64,000 nucleotides of DNA from Autumnicola tepida (GCF_031846485.1 NZ_JAVRHQ010000003.1:156541-220540), one strand, 5' to 3'. Shown: positions 43,299 to 52,666, numbered from the stretch's first letter. Translations and numbers: made by a program. The notes: generated from the sequence alone by a model not told the origin.

Positions 43299-43520
43299 TT
43301 ATCTTAGTACACCAAGCAAAGATGCAACTACCCCAAAAAGGGCAACACCTTCTACAAGTGCAGCAGCAATAATCATAGCTGTTTGAATTTTTCCAGAAGC
43401 TTCTGGCTGACGGGCGATAGCATCCATGGCAGAGCCACCGATTTTACCAACTCCAATAGCCGCTCCCACAACTGCCAAACCAGCACCTAAAGCTGCAAGA
43501 CCTACATACAATAATTCCAT
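43299..43520 (-). CDS. atpE: F1Fo ATP synthase c subunit (proton type)
   Basis: Proteolipid of the rotor ring, usually 8-15 copies per enzyme. 73 residues, two hairpin helices with the loop ARQPEAS (36-42) and the ion-binding Glu57 in ALVEGVALFG. The residue after Glu57 is Gly and no Ser/Thr ligand set is present, which favours H+ over Na+. The start lies 25 bp after atpB. Its 3' side is the hairpin described separately. Confidence 0.98.
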   Translation of the reverse strand: MELLYVGLAALGAGLAVVGAAIGVGKIGGSAMDAIARQPEASGKIQTAMIIAAALVEGVALFGVVASLLGVLR

Positions 43521-43544
43521 AATTGAAAAATTTAAAAATTAAAA

Positions 43545-44633
43545 TTAATGATGTTCATGTTCCTCTACCGCCATCCCTATAAACAGGGCCGACAATATCG
43601 TAAAAATAAACGCTTGAAGGAATGCTACCAGCAATTCCAGTACTGTTATAAATAATGCAAACGGAACGGAAACTCCTGCAACTCCTGCATTTTCTAATAT
43701 AAATATTAAAGATATTAAGCTTAAAATAATGATGTGCCCTGCAGTAATGTTCGCAAAAAGACGAATCATAAGAGCAATTGGTTTAATAACCACCCCGGCG
43801 CCTTCTACAACTGCCAAAATAGGCTTAACCCATGTGGGGATACCAGGCATCCAGAAGGTATGCTTCCAGTAATCCTTATTTCCATTTATTATAATAAGTG
43901 CCAGGGTAAACAATCCCAGGGAAACGGTTACGGCAATGTTGCCGGTAACATTAGCTGCCCCGGGCAAAAGACCCAACAGGTTGGTAATCCAGATAAAAAA
44001 GAATACCGTAAGCAAAAACGGCATAAACTTCATGTATTTCTTTTCCCCAATTTGAGGAATTGCAATTTCATCCCTAACAAACAGTACCAGGGTTTCCAGT
44101 ACATTATTAAAACCTTTAGGGGCATGCGAATTCTTTTTATGATGACTGGCAAGGCTACGGAAAAACAACAACATCAAAATAACGGTTATAAACATAGCCG
44201 CCACGTTTTTTGTGATAGATATATCCCAGGGCTTGCTGGCGTTTAAAGGATGGTGTTCAGCATCAAACTCTACTGCTTCAGCACCGTCTTCCAGTCTATA
44301 AATATCTTCATGAAGGTTTACAAAGCGCATTCCGTTTGCTTCAACTACATGATGGCCTTCCGTATCATGATGAAATTCACTGGACATGAAAGACACCAGC
44401 CCATTTTCTGTCCACAAAATAACAGGAAGCGGGATAGTAAAAGAATTTTCTCCTTCCCCAAAGAAATGCCACCCATGAGCGTCACCAATATGGTGCATAA
44501 TCATCTCTGTGGCATTAAACTCTTCTTCAACTTCTCCAAGAGATTCGTGCTCCTGTGCGAATGAAAACAGTGGTAGCAGGGCAAAAGCCAGTGCAAAATA
44601 CACTTTAATCCATAAAGATTTGTGTGCTGTCAT
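43545..44633 (-). CDS. atpB: F1Fo ATP synthase a subunit, long Bacteroidota form
   Basis: 362 residues, well over the usual 250-270. The extra N-terminus has a signal-like hydrophobic stretch (VYFALAFALLPLFSFA) and a His/Glu-rich domain of about 120 residues, as in the Bacteroidota lineage. The essential arginine lies in LMIRLFANITAGHI, and the C-terminus ends in EEHEHH. It forms the proton channel with the c ring. It follows a 134-bp spacer with its own promoter. Confidence 0.96.
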   Translation of the reverse strand: MTAHKSLWIKVYFALAFALLPLFSFAQEHESLGEVEEEFNATEMIMHHIGDAHGWHFFGEGENSFTIPLPVILWTENGLVSFMSSEFHHDTEGHHVVEANGMRFVNLHEDIYRLEDGAEAVEFDAEHHPLNASKPWDISITKNVAAMFITVILMLLFFRSLASHHKKNSHAPKGFNNVLETLVLFVRDEIAIPQIGEKKYMKFMPFLLTVFFFIWITNLLGLLPGAANVTGNIAVTVSLGLFTLALIIINGNKDYWKHTFWMPGIPTWVKPILAVVEGAGVVIKPIALMIRLFANITAGHIIILSLISLIFILENAGVAGVSVPFALFITVLELLVAFLQAFIFTILSALFIGMAVEEHEHH

Positions 44634-44675
44634 AGTACCTGTTCAACTTAAAATTACGGCCTCTAAATTTCCGTG

Positions 44676-44705
44676 CAAAGGTATACTTTTAATTTTTATC
44701 TGAAA
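44676..44705 (-). promoter_or_regulatory. Promoter of atpBEFHAG
   Basis: On the minus strand, TTTC (44702-44705), 18 bp, then TACCTTTG (44676-44683), an exact -7 box of the Bacteroidota type. The atpB ATG is 43 bp further. It implies the core atp genes have their own start besides read-through from sprE/atpZ. Confidence 0.7.
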
Positions 44706-44767
44706 GTAGCCTCTTCATTTTTTTGACAATATCGCCATTTTTGATAATGTTATTGATATTCAGCCGC

Positions 44768-45160
44768 TTATTTTGAATTTATTAATCTTACCGCGAAAAA
44801 GGTTTCAAAGATCAGGAATAGAAAATAAGGAATAAAAAACGCCAGCACATTGGCAAACGGGTGCGCAACTTTTGCCAGCAGCATAGGCAACAGAAACAGC
44901 ACAGCGGCAAACATTTTTAAAAGCCCGGCTCCCATAAAGGCAAAACCGGTTTTATCCTGAAATTTATCGTGCACCAGCAGGAGTAAAAAGTAAATAATAA
45001 ATGTGGAAAAAAAATGAAACGCATAAACAGAGAAGATGCTGTAATACATTTTTTCGCCCCCAAAATAATTCACGATAAAGTACTGGAAAAGCATCAGAAG
45101 AAAAGTGAACGGAAGAAAATATTTTAAAAACCGGAGTAATCGTATCTTCATCCTAATCAT
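44768..45160 (-). CDS. Four-helix membrane protein in atpI position
   Basis: 130 residues with four hydrophobic segments (LKYFLPFTFLLMLFQYFIV, FFSTFIIYFLLLLV, LLKMFAAVLFLLPMLL, AFFIPYFLFLIFETFFA). It overlaps the AtpZ-like gene by 8 bp, so the start at 45160 (or MKIRL three codons later) is uncertain. It stands where AtpI/UncI assembly helpers are found, and the size fits, but the sequence is not typical of AtpI. An assembly role for the c ring is an inference. Confidence 0.8.
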   Translation of the reverse strand: MIRMKIRLLRFLKYFLPFTFLLMLFQYFIVNYFGGEKMYYSIFSVYAFHFFSTFIIYFLLLLVHDKFQDKTGFAFMGAGLLKMFAAVLFLLPMLLAKVAHPFANVLAFFIPYFLFLIFETFFAVRLINSK

Positions 45161-45365
45161 CCTTACTCATATTGCTAATGCCCCGGTAGACCTGGTATAG
45201 TGCGATAAATACTCCTAAAAGGGAAACGCCAATGGTAAAAGCCGAATATTTATTGGGAAATTTCCCGTCCAGCCAGATACCCAGGAATACCCCTGCCGCT
45301 ATTATAATGCCCATCTGGAAAGCAATATTTACAAATTCCAGGTATTTACGCTGATCATTTTTCAT
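45153..45365 (-). CDS. AtpZ/AtpI-like small membrane protein
   Basis: 70 residues with two membrane helices: IAFQMGIIIAAGVFLGIWLDGKF and FTIGVSLLGVFIALYQVYRGI. The GIWLDGKFPNK loop is typical of the AtpZ/AtpI family near F-type ATPases, proposed as assembly helpers or Mg/Ca carriers. It lies 41 bp after sprE and overlaps the next gene. Confidence 0.85.
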   Translation of the reverse strand: MKNDQRKYLEFVNIAFQMGIIIAAGVFLGIWLDGKFPNKYSAFTIGVSLLGVFIALYQVYRGISNMSKDD

Positions 45366-45406
45366 TTATTGGCTTATCATTTTATTCCCGAAAGCATCTT
45401 TAAGAT

Positions 45407-47938
45407 TTAATTGAATTTATCTAAGTAGGTTTGGAGGTTCTTCTTAATTTGTATGATCCTGTAATTTTGATCTGAAACAGGAATAGCTTCACGCTTTACT
45501 CTATAATTATCGTTTTTTTCAAGTAATTCAGCAAAACCCAAAGCGGTCATTTTATTCTGAAGGCCATGAACCGTAACAAAATTTATATCGGGATCGTAGG
45601 TATCTACAGATGTTGAAAGTTTTTTATAGTCCAGGTCTTCCAGTGCTTTATCAATTTTTTCCTTAAGGGCGAGCATCTCTTCGTGCTGCGCAGAATTAAA
45701 GGAAAACAAAAGTTTAAATCCGGTTTGCAGGCTGTCTTCTGCCACCAGGTCCAGCTTCTGAAGTTGTGGAATAGCGGTATTGTAAATATTCTGGGCCTTC
45801 TTCCCTTCTTCAGTTTGGGGATAATCCAAAGCCAGTTTATTAAGCGCCGCTTTATATTCATCTAAACCATATAAACGCCCTGTCGCCATTGCTTTTAGCA
45901 GTTCTAATTTTGGCACAATTTCGTCCCCGGTATATTGCGTGATAAGTTGATTGCTTTCTTCAATAACTTCAGCGTATTGCTGATCTTCAAAAAGCTCATA
46001 AACCTCGTCGTAAGCATCATCGGGAGAATTGCCCTCTACAGCCAGGCTTTGCGGGTTCCTTATGTAGGCAGCATAACGGGAATCTGGATAATTATTTAGA
46101 ATATCCTGTTTTATTTCTTCCATTTCACGCAATCTACCCGTGGCCTGGTAAGATTTATACAGATTGTACTTTGCGGGCAATACCAGCCTTTCTTCCGGAG
46201 TATTTCTAAGTAAGGTCTCCAGCCTTTCCGCAGCAAGGCCATACTCATTATACTTTTCGCTGTAGATAATTCCCAGTTGATAATAGGCAAAATCGCGGTC
46301 CCTTGTTAAACTATCCAGGGTATACCGGTCTTCCGGAATCTGACTAATATAAGTCATCGCGTCAAAACGCGGATCTGTCTGAATATCGATCTCAAGGAAT
46401 TCCTGCTGCACCTGTTCCTGGCTCACGTTGATGGTATTATCCCCCCAGCGCCAGTTATCGGCCAAAGTTCTTCGCCCCCAGATCCTAACGAACTCCCGGG
46501 CGCCGTTGGCAATCCTGGCAGGATTGTAGAAATAAAAAGTATTAACCGGCCCGGCGGCATTGGCAACTGGAATGGCAGGGCCAAAATTATTTTGTGACAA
46601 AGCGAGATCATTCTGCCCGGCCAGCACTTCTTCAGTATATGCTTCTTTTAATTTGTTGGTGTAATTAGTAAAATAAGCAATCCGTTCTTCCCGGGTCATA
46701 TTGGCAAGCCGAAGAATACTGTCGTTTTGTTCAGCAATATCCTCATACTGGATGATATCTTCCAGGTTGTTCCTTTTCTTGCTGATGCTCCTGAATTCCC
46801 GTAAACGCGGAGACATATTGGCCAAAGTGCTGTCAAAATACAAACTGGCAACACGATAATTGGAATTATCAAAATTCATATTGGCCAGAATCTCGTAATT
46901 GATGGATTTCAGGTATTTGTCACTTGATGGGGCTCTTAGCGATTTGTTGTAATATTTTGTAGCAATTTCAGTAGAATCGAGTTTGCTGTAATATTCCCCA
47001 ATCTGAAAATAAATTTTATCCAGGAAAGGCCTGTTTTCACGGTTTTCTTCAAGTTCTGCCAGCATTTCCCTTAACTGGTAATTGCTGCCCTGGTTATAAT
47101 CAAAATTCCGCGCTTTTTGAATATAGGCGTTAATCATGTAAACCCTGGGCGATTTTCGGTTTAAATCGATAACTTCATCAAAAGCTGCATTTGCCAGTTT
47201 CGGCTCATTTAATTGATTATGAAGCTGCCCAAGGATAAAATAATACCTTCCCTTTTCGTTGTTTTTCCCGGTGAATTCTGCAGCGCGTTCCAGGGGCACC
47301 ATAGCGCTATCCGGATGGTTCATATTTATATAAGCCTGGGCCAGCGCCGCGTTGGCATCGGCATAATCCTGTTCCTCAAGATTGAAGTTTTCCAGAATCC
47401 TCTTTAAATTGGTAATTGCCAACCGATTGTTATCCAGGCGCATGTTTGTTTTTTCCCTCCATATTTGCGCATGGTTTATATTATCACTCCCTGGATATTT
47501 ATGAAGGATATAATTGAAGGCTTCCAGCGCGGGAATAAACCGCTGATCGAAATAACGCGCTTTGCCCAGCAGCAGGTAAGCTTCGTCTATTTGCGGATTT
47601 TGTTCTTTGCCTTTAATGAGCATGGAATGCCGCTGAATGGCTTTTACGGCCTTTTCTTCGGCATAACCAAAATTCTGGTTTCTAACACTGTCCGGCAGCG
47701 TGATATTTTCATCAATCTGCATGCGTTCCACCGGCAGGATATCCCAGTAATTATCGGCGTAATTATTATTCAGCTCCTCGCGGCCTTTTTCCAGCGCGAG
47801 ATTACCGTTATAAAGCGTGTTATACTCGGTAGTCATGGCATGCCAGTTACGGCTAAGAAAAGTGTTCTTCTTGCGCGAACAGCTTAGGCCAAGGCAGGCA
47901 ATGAAAATAAGGAAAAGTATTCTGGTAAATATCTTCAA
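45407..47938 (-). CDS. sprE: Type IX secretion/gliding lipoprotein SprE/PorW
   Basis: 843 residues with a lipoprotein signal peptide (MKIFTRILFLIFIACLGLSC, Cys20) and many TPR-like helix pairs along the length (AYLLLGKARYFDQRFIPALEAF; YAEVIEESNQLITQY). SprE/PorW is an outer-membrane-linked lipoprotein needed for type IX secretion and gliding. The start is TTG at 47938, since no in-frame ATG gives the signal. Its position ahead of the atp genes recurs, as far as I remember, in other flavobacteria. There are no other porK-N/gld genes nearby except gldH, 24 kb away. Confidence 0.86.
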   Translation of the reverse strand: MKIFTRILFLIFIACLGLSCSRKKNTFLSRNWHAMTTEYNTLYNGNLALEKGREELNNNYADNYWDILPVERMQIDENITLPDSVRNQNFGYAEEKAVKAIQRHSMLIKGKEQNPQIDEAYLLLGKARYFDQRFIPALEAFNYILHKYPGSDNINHAQIWREKTNMRLDNNRLAITNLKRILENFNLEEQDYADANAALAQAYINMNHPDSAMVPLERAAEFTGKNNEKGRYYFILGQLHNQLNEPKLANAAFDEVIDLNRKSPRVYMINAYIQKARNFDYNQGSNYQLREMLAELEENRENRPFLDKIYFQIGEYYSKLDSTEIATKYYNKSLRAPSSDKYLKSINYEILANMNFDNSNYRVASLYFDSTLANMSPRLREFRSISKKRNNLEDIIQYEDIAEQNDSILRLANMTREERIAYFTNYTNKLKEAYTEEVLAGQNDLALSQNNFGPAIPVANAAGPVNTFYFYNPARIANGAREFVRIWGRRTLADNWRWGDNTINVSQEQVQQEFLEIDIQTDPRFDAMTYISQIPEDRYTLDSLTRDRDFAYYQLGIIYSEKYNEYGLAAERLETLLRNTPEERLVLPAKYNLYKSYQATGRLREMEEIKQDILNNYPDSRYAAYIRNPQSLAVEGNSPDDAYDEVYELFEDQQYAEVIEESNQLITQYTGDEIVPKLELLKAMATGRLYGLDEYKAALNKLALDYPQTEEGKKAQNIYNTAIPQLQKLDLVAEDSLQTGFKLLFSFNSAQHEEMLALKEKIDKALEDLDYKKLSTSVDTYDPDINFVTVHGLQNKMTALGFAELLEKNDNYRVKREAIPVSDQNYRIIQIKKNLQTYLDKFN

Positions 47939-47991
47939 AATCAGCGTTTTCTTAACTCCTTGAATAACTGAAAAACAGCTATTTTAGTGTG

Positions 47992-48021
47992 TAAAAATAC
48001 GCTTCTTTTTAGAAACACAAA
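47992..48021 (-). promoter_or_regulatory. Candidate sprE promoter
   Basis: On the minus strand, TTTG (48018-48021), 18 bp, then TATTTTTA (47992-47999), near the -33/-7 consensus (last base A for G). It sits 54 bp before the sprE TTG start. Confidence 0.5.
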
Positions 48022-48023
48022 GT

Positions 48024-48764
48024 TTAGGGCAGTGGGTTTGAATCTTCAGAAGATTGCACCTGGACCTGCTCTCCGGAAAAATACGACTCCAGTTCAGCTA
48101 AAGTAGCTTCTGAAGTTTGAATATCTTTTACAATTATTCCTTTATCCAAAACCACAATTCTTTCGCAAACTTCAGTCACATGAATAAGGTCATGGCTGGA
48201 AATAAGCACCGTGGTGCCGGAAACTTCAGAGAGTTCCTTTACAATTTTTTTGAGCCTTATTTGGGTGGTGGGATCCAGATTGGCGAAAGGTTCATCTAAA
48301 ATAACCACTTCGGGATTGCCAATAAGCGCCGCGGTTATCCCAACTTTTTTCTGGTTTCCTTTAGAAAGGTCCCTAAGATATTTTTTGCGCCCGATAATTT
48401 CACCATTAAAAAATTCTTCAAACTGTGCCACAAAATTGTCAACATCGGCTTTATTCTGGCCGCGCAATTCCCCTACGAAATAGAAGTATTCTTCAGGAGT
48501 AAGATACCCAATCAAAAAGCTTTCATCTATAAAAGAAGATGTAAAAGGTTTCCAGTCTTCACTCTGGCTCACGGTAATTTCGTTGTTGAAAATATTACCG
48601 GAAGTAGGCTGGATCAAATCCAGAAGAAGGCTAAAAAAGGTGGTTTTTCCTGCCCCGTTATTTCCCACAAGGCCAAAATTTTGTCCTGAAGGAATGTCCA
48701 GATGTTCAATATCAAGCACTTTTGAGCCGTTGTATACTTTGGAAAGATTGGTTGCTGTTATCAT
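48024..48764 (-). CDS. ABC transporter ATP-binding protein
   Basis: 246 residues with Walker A GNNGAGKTTF, signature LSKGNQKKVGI in place of LSGGQ, Walker B VVILDEPFANLDP and the switch histidine in ISSHDLIHV. The variant signature is typical of the ABC-2/YhaQ-like exporter ATPases. It pairs with the DUF5687-type permease 12 bp upstream, so the two form an export system of unknown substrate. Confidence 0.93.
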   Translation of the reverse strand: MITATNLSKVYNGSKVLDIEHLDIPSGQNFGLVGNNGAGKTTFFSLLLDLIQPTSGNIFNNEITVSQSEDWKPFTSSFIDESFLIGYLTPEEYFYFVGELRGQNKADVDNFVAQFEEFFNGEIIGRKKYLRDLSKGNQKKVGITAALIGNPEVVILDEPFANLDPTTQIRLKKIVKELSEVSGTTVLISSHDLIHVTEVCERIVVLDKGIIVKDIQTSEATLAELESYFSGEQVQVQSSEDSNPLP

Positions 48765-48776
48765 GTCTCTTAAAAT

Positions 48777-50261
48777 TTATTCGCCGCTTTGTTTAAATCC
48801 GCTAATCATCTGGTATTTTCGTTTTTTGTACATTCTTGCCAGGAAGTCCAGGATTTTTCCTCTTAGTGAAACTCCAATTATTCCTAAAACCGCCAGCGCC
48901 ACAAGTGCGGCATCATAACTTATAAACTTATAGAAGATGTAAAAAACCAGTACCGGAAACCCAATAAGCGGAATAGCCACTAACCACTGGGTAATTCCTG
49001 TGCCCTGATAGTTCATAAAAGGGCTTTTATCCAGGTCTATTTTTTTCTTGTTGAAGGAGCCGGCGTATAAAAGCACGGGGATATTTACCCCTATATTGTA
49101 AAGCGCGCAAACCATATTCAGCAATAAAATTCTCCAGCCGAAGTAAACATAAGGAGTAGAGAGAATTGCCAATACCACCACGCTAAAGGTAATTAATCCC
49201 GCTTTTGAGGCCAGATATTGCTTCAGCGGAATGTTTTGTGCCATGATCATGGGGTAATATGACGCGTCCCAGGCGGGAATAAACTGCCCGAAATTGATCA
49301 TGAAAACGCCGGTGATAAAAATTCCGACGAAAACATAGAAAGCGGGCATATTTTCATACGCATCATTCGGGTAAAAGATCAAACCATACAAAAGGAAAAA
49401 GAACGACAGGTAAATAGTGGTTTTTGGTCTTTTGTTCCTCCAGATCAACTTTAAATCCTGCTGAAGGAAAGGTGCGATACTGCCAAATTTCCTGGTCCAT
49501 ACAAAATCATTGGTATCTGCAGTTTTGGCTTTGCCTTTAAGCCCGGCATCCAGGTAAAATTTCTTTTCCAGGTTAAGCTGGTTCCATTTATACAAAAGAA
49601 TAAGCAAAATAACCGGTACAACAGCCAGGTAAGGGTGTAATACCATAAAGTCCAGGATGTTTCCAAACCAGCCTGTAAGACTAAAAATTTCAAAATATTC
49701 CAGGGCTGCTAAAATTGCCACGATTAGCGCAACAGGAATTAAGGCCTTCAGGTTATCTGTAAATTTCTTCTTGATGATGAAATTAATGTAGTTCACACAC
49801 AGGGCAAGGGAATACATGGCCAGCATCCAGGCTAAAATTTGTATGCTGGGATAATCGCCTTTAACCATGCAATATATTCCGAAGGGCACAATTAAAAACA
49901 GCGGAAGAATATTATAAAATGAGTAAAGGGATTTTATCAGGACAAAATTGACCACCTTTCGCTTCCTTACAGGCAGGATAAGTAAGGGCTTAATATCCAT
50001 TACGGGCAGCGTTTGCAGGAAAAAGCGGTAAAGCAGTTCCAGGGCCAGCCATAGTAGCACAAAATTGTTTACCACCTCCAGCGGGTCCTGTTCAGGATAA
50101 AATTTCTGAATGCCGGGATATAGGGCAATTCCCATCACCAGGAAAACTGCTGCAAAATAAAGGGCCAGGAAGATTAGTAAAATTCGCAGTCCAATACTTT
50201 TTCCAAAACTGGCAGACCTGAAAAACGATTTCCATTCAAGAGATAAAAAAAGCCTAAACAT
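48777..50261 (-). CDS. ABC transporter permease, DUF5687-like
   Basis: 494 residues with about a dozen hydrophobic segments (ILLIFLALYFAAVFLVMGIAL; LIPVALIVAILAALEYF; AALVALAVLGIIGVSL) and a start MFRLFLSLEWKSFFRSASFGKS typical of the large Bacteroidota ABC-2-like permeases. It is 12 bp upstream of the ATPase gene and surely its partner. No binding protein or outer-membrane component is adjacent. Substrate not predicted. Confidence 0.9.
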   Translation of the reverse strand: MFRLFLSLEWKSFFRSASFGKSIGLRILLIFLALYFAAVFLVMGIALYPGIQKFYPEQDPLEVVNNFVLLWLALELLYRFFLQTLPVMDIKPLLILPVRKRKVVNFVLIKSLYSFYNILPLFLIVPFGIYCMVKGDYPSIQILAWMLAMYSLALCVNYINFIIKKKFTDNLKALIPVALIVAILAALEYFEIFSLTGWFGNILDFMVLHPYLAVVPVILLILLYKWNQLNLEKKFYLDAGLKGKAKTADTNDFVWTRKFGSIAPFLQQDLKLIWRNKRPKTTIYLSFFFLLYGLIFYPNDAYENMPAFYVFVGIFITGVFMINFGQFIPAWDASYYPMIMAQNIPLKQYLASKAGLITFSVVVLAILSTPYVYFGWRILLLNMVCALYNIGVNIPVLLYAGSFNKKKIDLDKSPFMNYQGTGITQWLVAIPLIGFPVLVFYIFYKFISYDAALVALAVLGIIGVSLRGKILDFLARMYKKRKYQMISGFKQSGE

Positions 50262-50359
50262 AATTTGGATGGTGTTTATCTACAAGTAGCGAAATTTAGC
50301 GATTTGTTACACTTTTAAAACGCCCATACTTTGTATTTTTGCAAACAAATTATTTTTTG

Positions 50360-51406
50360 ATGAGTAAATTTTATCCGCTAGCAGTAAAGGAAGTTATTCG
50401 TGAGACTCCACGGGCGGTTAGCATATCTTTTGAAATTCCGCAGGATTTAAAAGAAGAATTCAGCTTTAAAGCAGGGCAGTATGTTACCATAAAAGCTTCC
50501 TTGAACAATGAAGAAATACGCAGGTCCTATTCCCTTTGTTCCGCTCCGGGCAGTGGGGAATTTAAGGTTACCGTAAAAGAAGTGGAAGGTGGAAAATTTT
50601 CTGTTGTTGCAAATAATAAATTAAAGGCCGGGGACGTGCTGGAGGTACACCCGCCAGAGGGAAGGTTTATCCTGAACCCCGAAAGCGGCCCCAATAGCTA
50701 CGCGGCCTTTGCTGCAGGAAGCGGGATTACCCCGGTGCTTTCCATCATTAAAACCGTGCTGAAGGAAGAGCCCAAAAGCCGGTTTGTACTTACCTACGGA
50801 AATAAATCTCCTGAAGAAACCATATTTTTTAAAGACCTGCTGGAACTTCAGTTAAAATATCCCGACAGGCTTTTTATTGAGTTTGTTTATAGCCGGGCAA
50901 GGGAAGAAAATGCCCATTTTGGAAGGATTGAAAAAAGCACGGTAAACTATGTGCTGAAGAACAGGTTTAAAGACCACTCTTTTAAGTCTTTTTTTCTTTG
51001 TGGGCCTGAAGAAATGATCAACCAGGTGATCGGGATTCTTAAAGAAAACGGGGTACCTGAGGAAAAGATATTATTTGAACTTTTTTCCAGTAAAGATACG
51101 GGAGAAGTAGAAGCCGATCTTGAAGGGCAAACCCAACTTACTGTTTTGGTAGATGATGAAGAAACTACTTTCACCATGGAACAGGGAGATACGGTACTTG
51201 ATGCCGCGCTGGAAAACGACCTGGATGTCCCCTACTCCTGCCAGGGTGGAATTTGCAGCAGTTGTATTGCAAGAATTACCGAAGGCAGCGCCAAAATGAG
51301 AAAAAACCAGATCCTTACAGATGAGGAACTGGAAGAAGGTCTAATTTTAACCTGCCAGGCACAACCCACCACCCCTACTCTTAAGGTGGATTATGATGAT
51401 GTGTAA
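50360..51406 (+). CDS. Ferredoxin-NADP reductase-like protein with 2Fe-2S domain (PaaE-like)
   Basis: 348 residues from ATG at 50360 (a TTG at 50339 is rejected). FAD-binding RRSYSLCSAPGSG (about 61-73 in this start), NAD(P)-binding FAAGSGITPVLSII, then a plant-type ferredoxin domain with Cys in DVPYSCQGGICSSC and a fourth in LTCQAQP. It resembles the PaaE reductase that feeds electrons to phenylacetyl-CoA epoxidase, but paaABCD are not here, so it may serve another oxygenase. TATTTTTG at 50334-50341 is a good -7 box. Confidence 0.92.
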   Translation: MSKFYPLAVKEVIRETPRAVSISFEIPQDLKEEFSFKAGQYVTIKASLNNEEIRRSYSLCSAPGSGEFKVTVKEVEGGKFSVVANNKLKAGDVLEVHPPEGRFILNPESGPNSYAAFAAGSGITPVLSIIKTVLKEEPKSRFVLTYGNKSPEETIFFKDLLELQLKYPDRLFIEFVYSRAREENAHFGRIEKSTVNYVLKNRFKDHSFKSFFLCGPEEMINQVIGILKENGVPEEKILFELFSSKDTGEVEADLEGQTQLTVLVDDEETTFTMEQGDTVLDAALENDLDVPYSCQGGICSSCIARITEGSAKMRKNQILTDEELEEGLILTCQAQPTTPTLKVDYDDV

Positions 51407-51438
51407 CACTTTATTGCCTTCACAGAATTATACGAGTC

Positions 51439-51545
51439 TGTCATTGTGAGGCGAAAGCCGAAGCAATCCCAATATGTCTGCTCAAAGAGTACTGAAAGAA
51501 TTATCTGGGATTGCCACGCTCCATTTTACTGCGCTCGCAATGACA
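51439..51545. repeat. Imperfect palindromic repeat element, about 107 bp
   Basis: Terminal inverted repeats TGTCATTGTGAG (51439-51450) and CTCGCAATGACA (51534-51545) have one mismatch. An inner pair GCAATCCCA (51463-51471) with TGGGATTGC (51506-51514) lets it fold into a long interrupted hairpin. This resembles a dispersed intergenic repeat class seen in many bacterial genomes. It carries no ORF and lies between two convergent genes. Confidence 0.85.
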
Positions 51546-51562
51546 GTTTGGTATGCTGCTGC

Positions 51563-52666
51563 TTACACGCGGGTAATATCCAGCACCTCAATAATTTTCT
51601 TTACAATAATTTCTGGCGGGATACTGCGCATGGCGTTTTCATAACCTTCAGGAACTGTTTTCCCGTATATGGACGTGGGAATAAGCGGATACTTTTCCAG
51701 GTCTGGCAAAATTGAATTTTCCAAAGGCTGATTAAACGGTACAAAGCCAGCATAAGGATGCGTTAATCCCCAGACTGTAATTACCGGTACGCCATACATG
51801 GCAGCGATATGCCCGTTGCCACTATCCATAGAAAGCATGGCATCAAGATTTGAAATAAGCGCGAGTTCTTCTTCAAAAGTAAATTTCCCAGCTACGGAAT
51901 GGATACCAGGAAACGTTTTTTCCCATTCCTGTAATTTCGGAAGTTCTGCAGCGCCTCCCCCAAAAAGAAAAATCCCGATATTTTGATTATTTTGAAGCTG
52001 CCTTAAAACTTCTTCCATTAAATCTGAAGGATAACTTTTTGAGGCGTGTTGGGCAAAGGGAGCAATTCCCAGCCATTTTTTATCATGAGAACCTGCAAAA
52101 TATTCTACTTCAGCAGAAAGGGGAAGAGAATGCTTAAAATCATGATTTTCCAGATCTATAGGATAACCTAAAGCTTCAAATACATCGGCATACCGCTGGT
52201 GAGTGGATTGCAGGGGTTGAAAAACCTTATTTTCTAACCGGGTAAGGGCCTTTTTTTCCTTCCGCCCTTTATCAATCTGTTTTACCGGGATTCCGAAGAG
52301 ATAAAAAACCGAATTCAGCACATTGCTTCGCAGCACATCATGAAGATCTGCCACCATATCTATTTCTTCATCGCGCAGTTCTTTTGCCAGCCTGCCCAAT
52401 CCAATAATCCCGCTGTGAACACCATTAACATCGGCTTCATACACCGAAACATTGGGAATATTGGCAAACATAGGCATGAAGAACCCGCGGGTCAAAACTG
52501 TGACTTTAATTTTGGGGTAAGTGGACACAAGCTTGCGCAAAACAGGAACCACCATGGCAACATCCCCCATAGCAGAAAGGCGAATTACCAGGATGTGCGG
52601 GGACTTTTCCCCGGCGGGTCCATTCCCGGAAAAAGAATTTTCTTTCTTTGCAAAAACCCGCCTCAT
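51563..52666 (-). CDS. Glycosyltransferase family 9 (heptosyltransferase-like)
   Basis: 367 residues of GT-B fold. Landmarks are LVIRLSAMGDVAMVVPVLRKL near the N-terminus, GIAPFAQHASKSYP, and the family signature SMDSGNGHIAAMYGVPVITVWG (about 283-305). It transfers a heptose or related sugar to lipopolysaccharide. It is followed 18 bp upstream by the DUF4254-like gene. Its 3' end is close to the palindromic repeat. Confidence 0.93.
   Translation of the reverse strand: MRRVFAKKENSFSGNGPAGEKSPHILVIRLSAMGDVAMVVPVLRKLVSTYPKIKVTVLTRGFFMPMFANIPNVSVYEADVNGVHSGIIGLGRLAKELRDEEIDMVADLHDVLRSNVLNSVFYLFGIPVKQIDKGRKEKKALTRLENKVFQPLQSTHQRYADVFEALGYPIDLENHDFKHSLPLSAEVEYFAGSHDKKWLGIAPFAQHASKSYPSDLMEEVLRQLQNNQNIGIFLFGGGAAELPKLQEWEKTFPGIHSVAGKFTFEEELALISNLDAMLSMDSGNGHIAAMYGVPVITVWGLTHPYAGFVPFNQPLENSILPDLEKYPLIPTSIYGKTVPEGYENAMRSIPPEIIVKKIIEVLDITRV

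Noticed and set aside
46423..46611. Small frame inside sprE
   Set aside because: It is a shadow of the sprE coding strand with no start signal and no conserved features.
51439..51545. tRNA or small RNA candidate
   Set aside because: The fold is a simple hairpin with terminal inverted repeats, no cloverleaf, no anticodon arm, and no promoter nearby.
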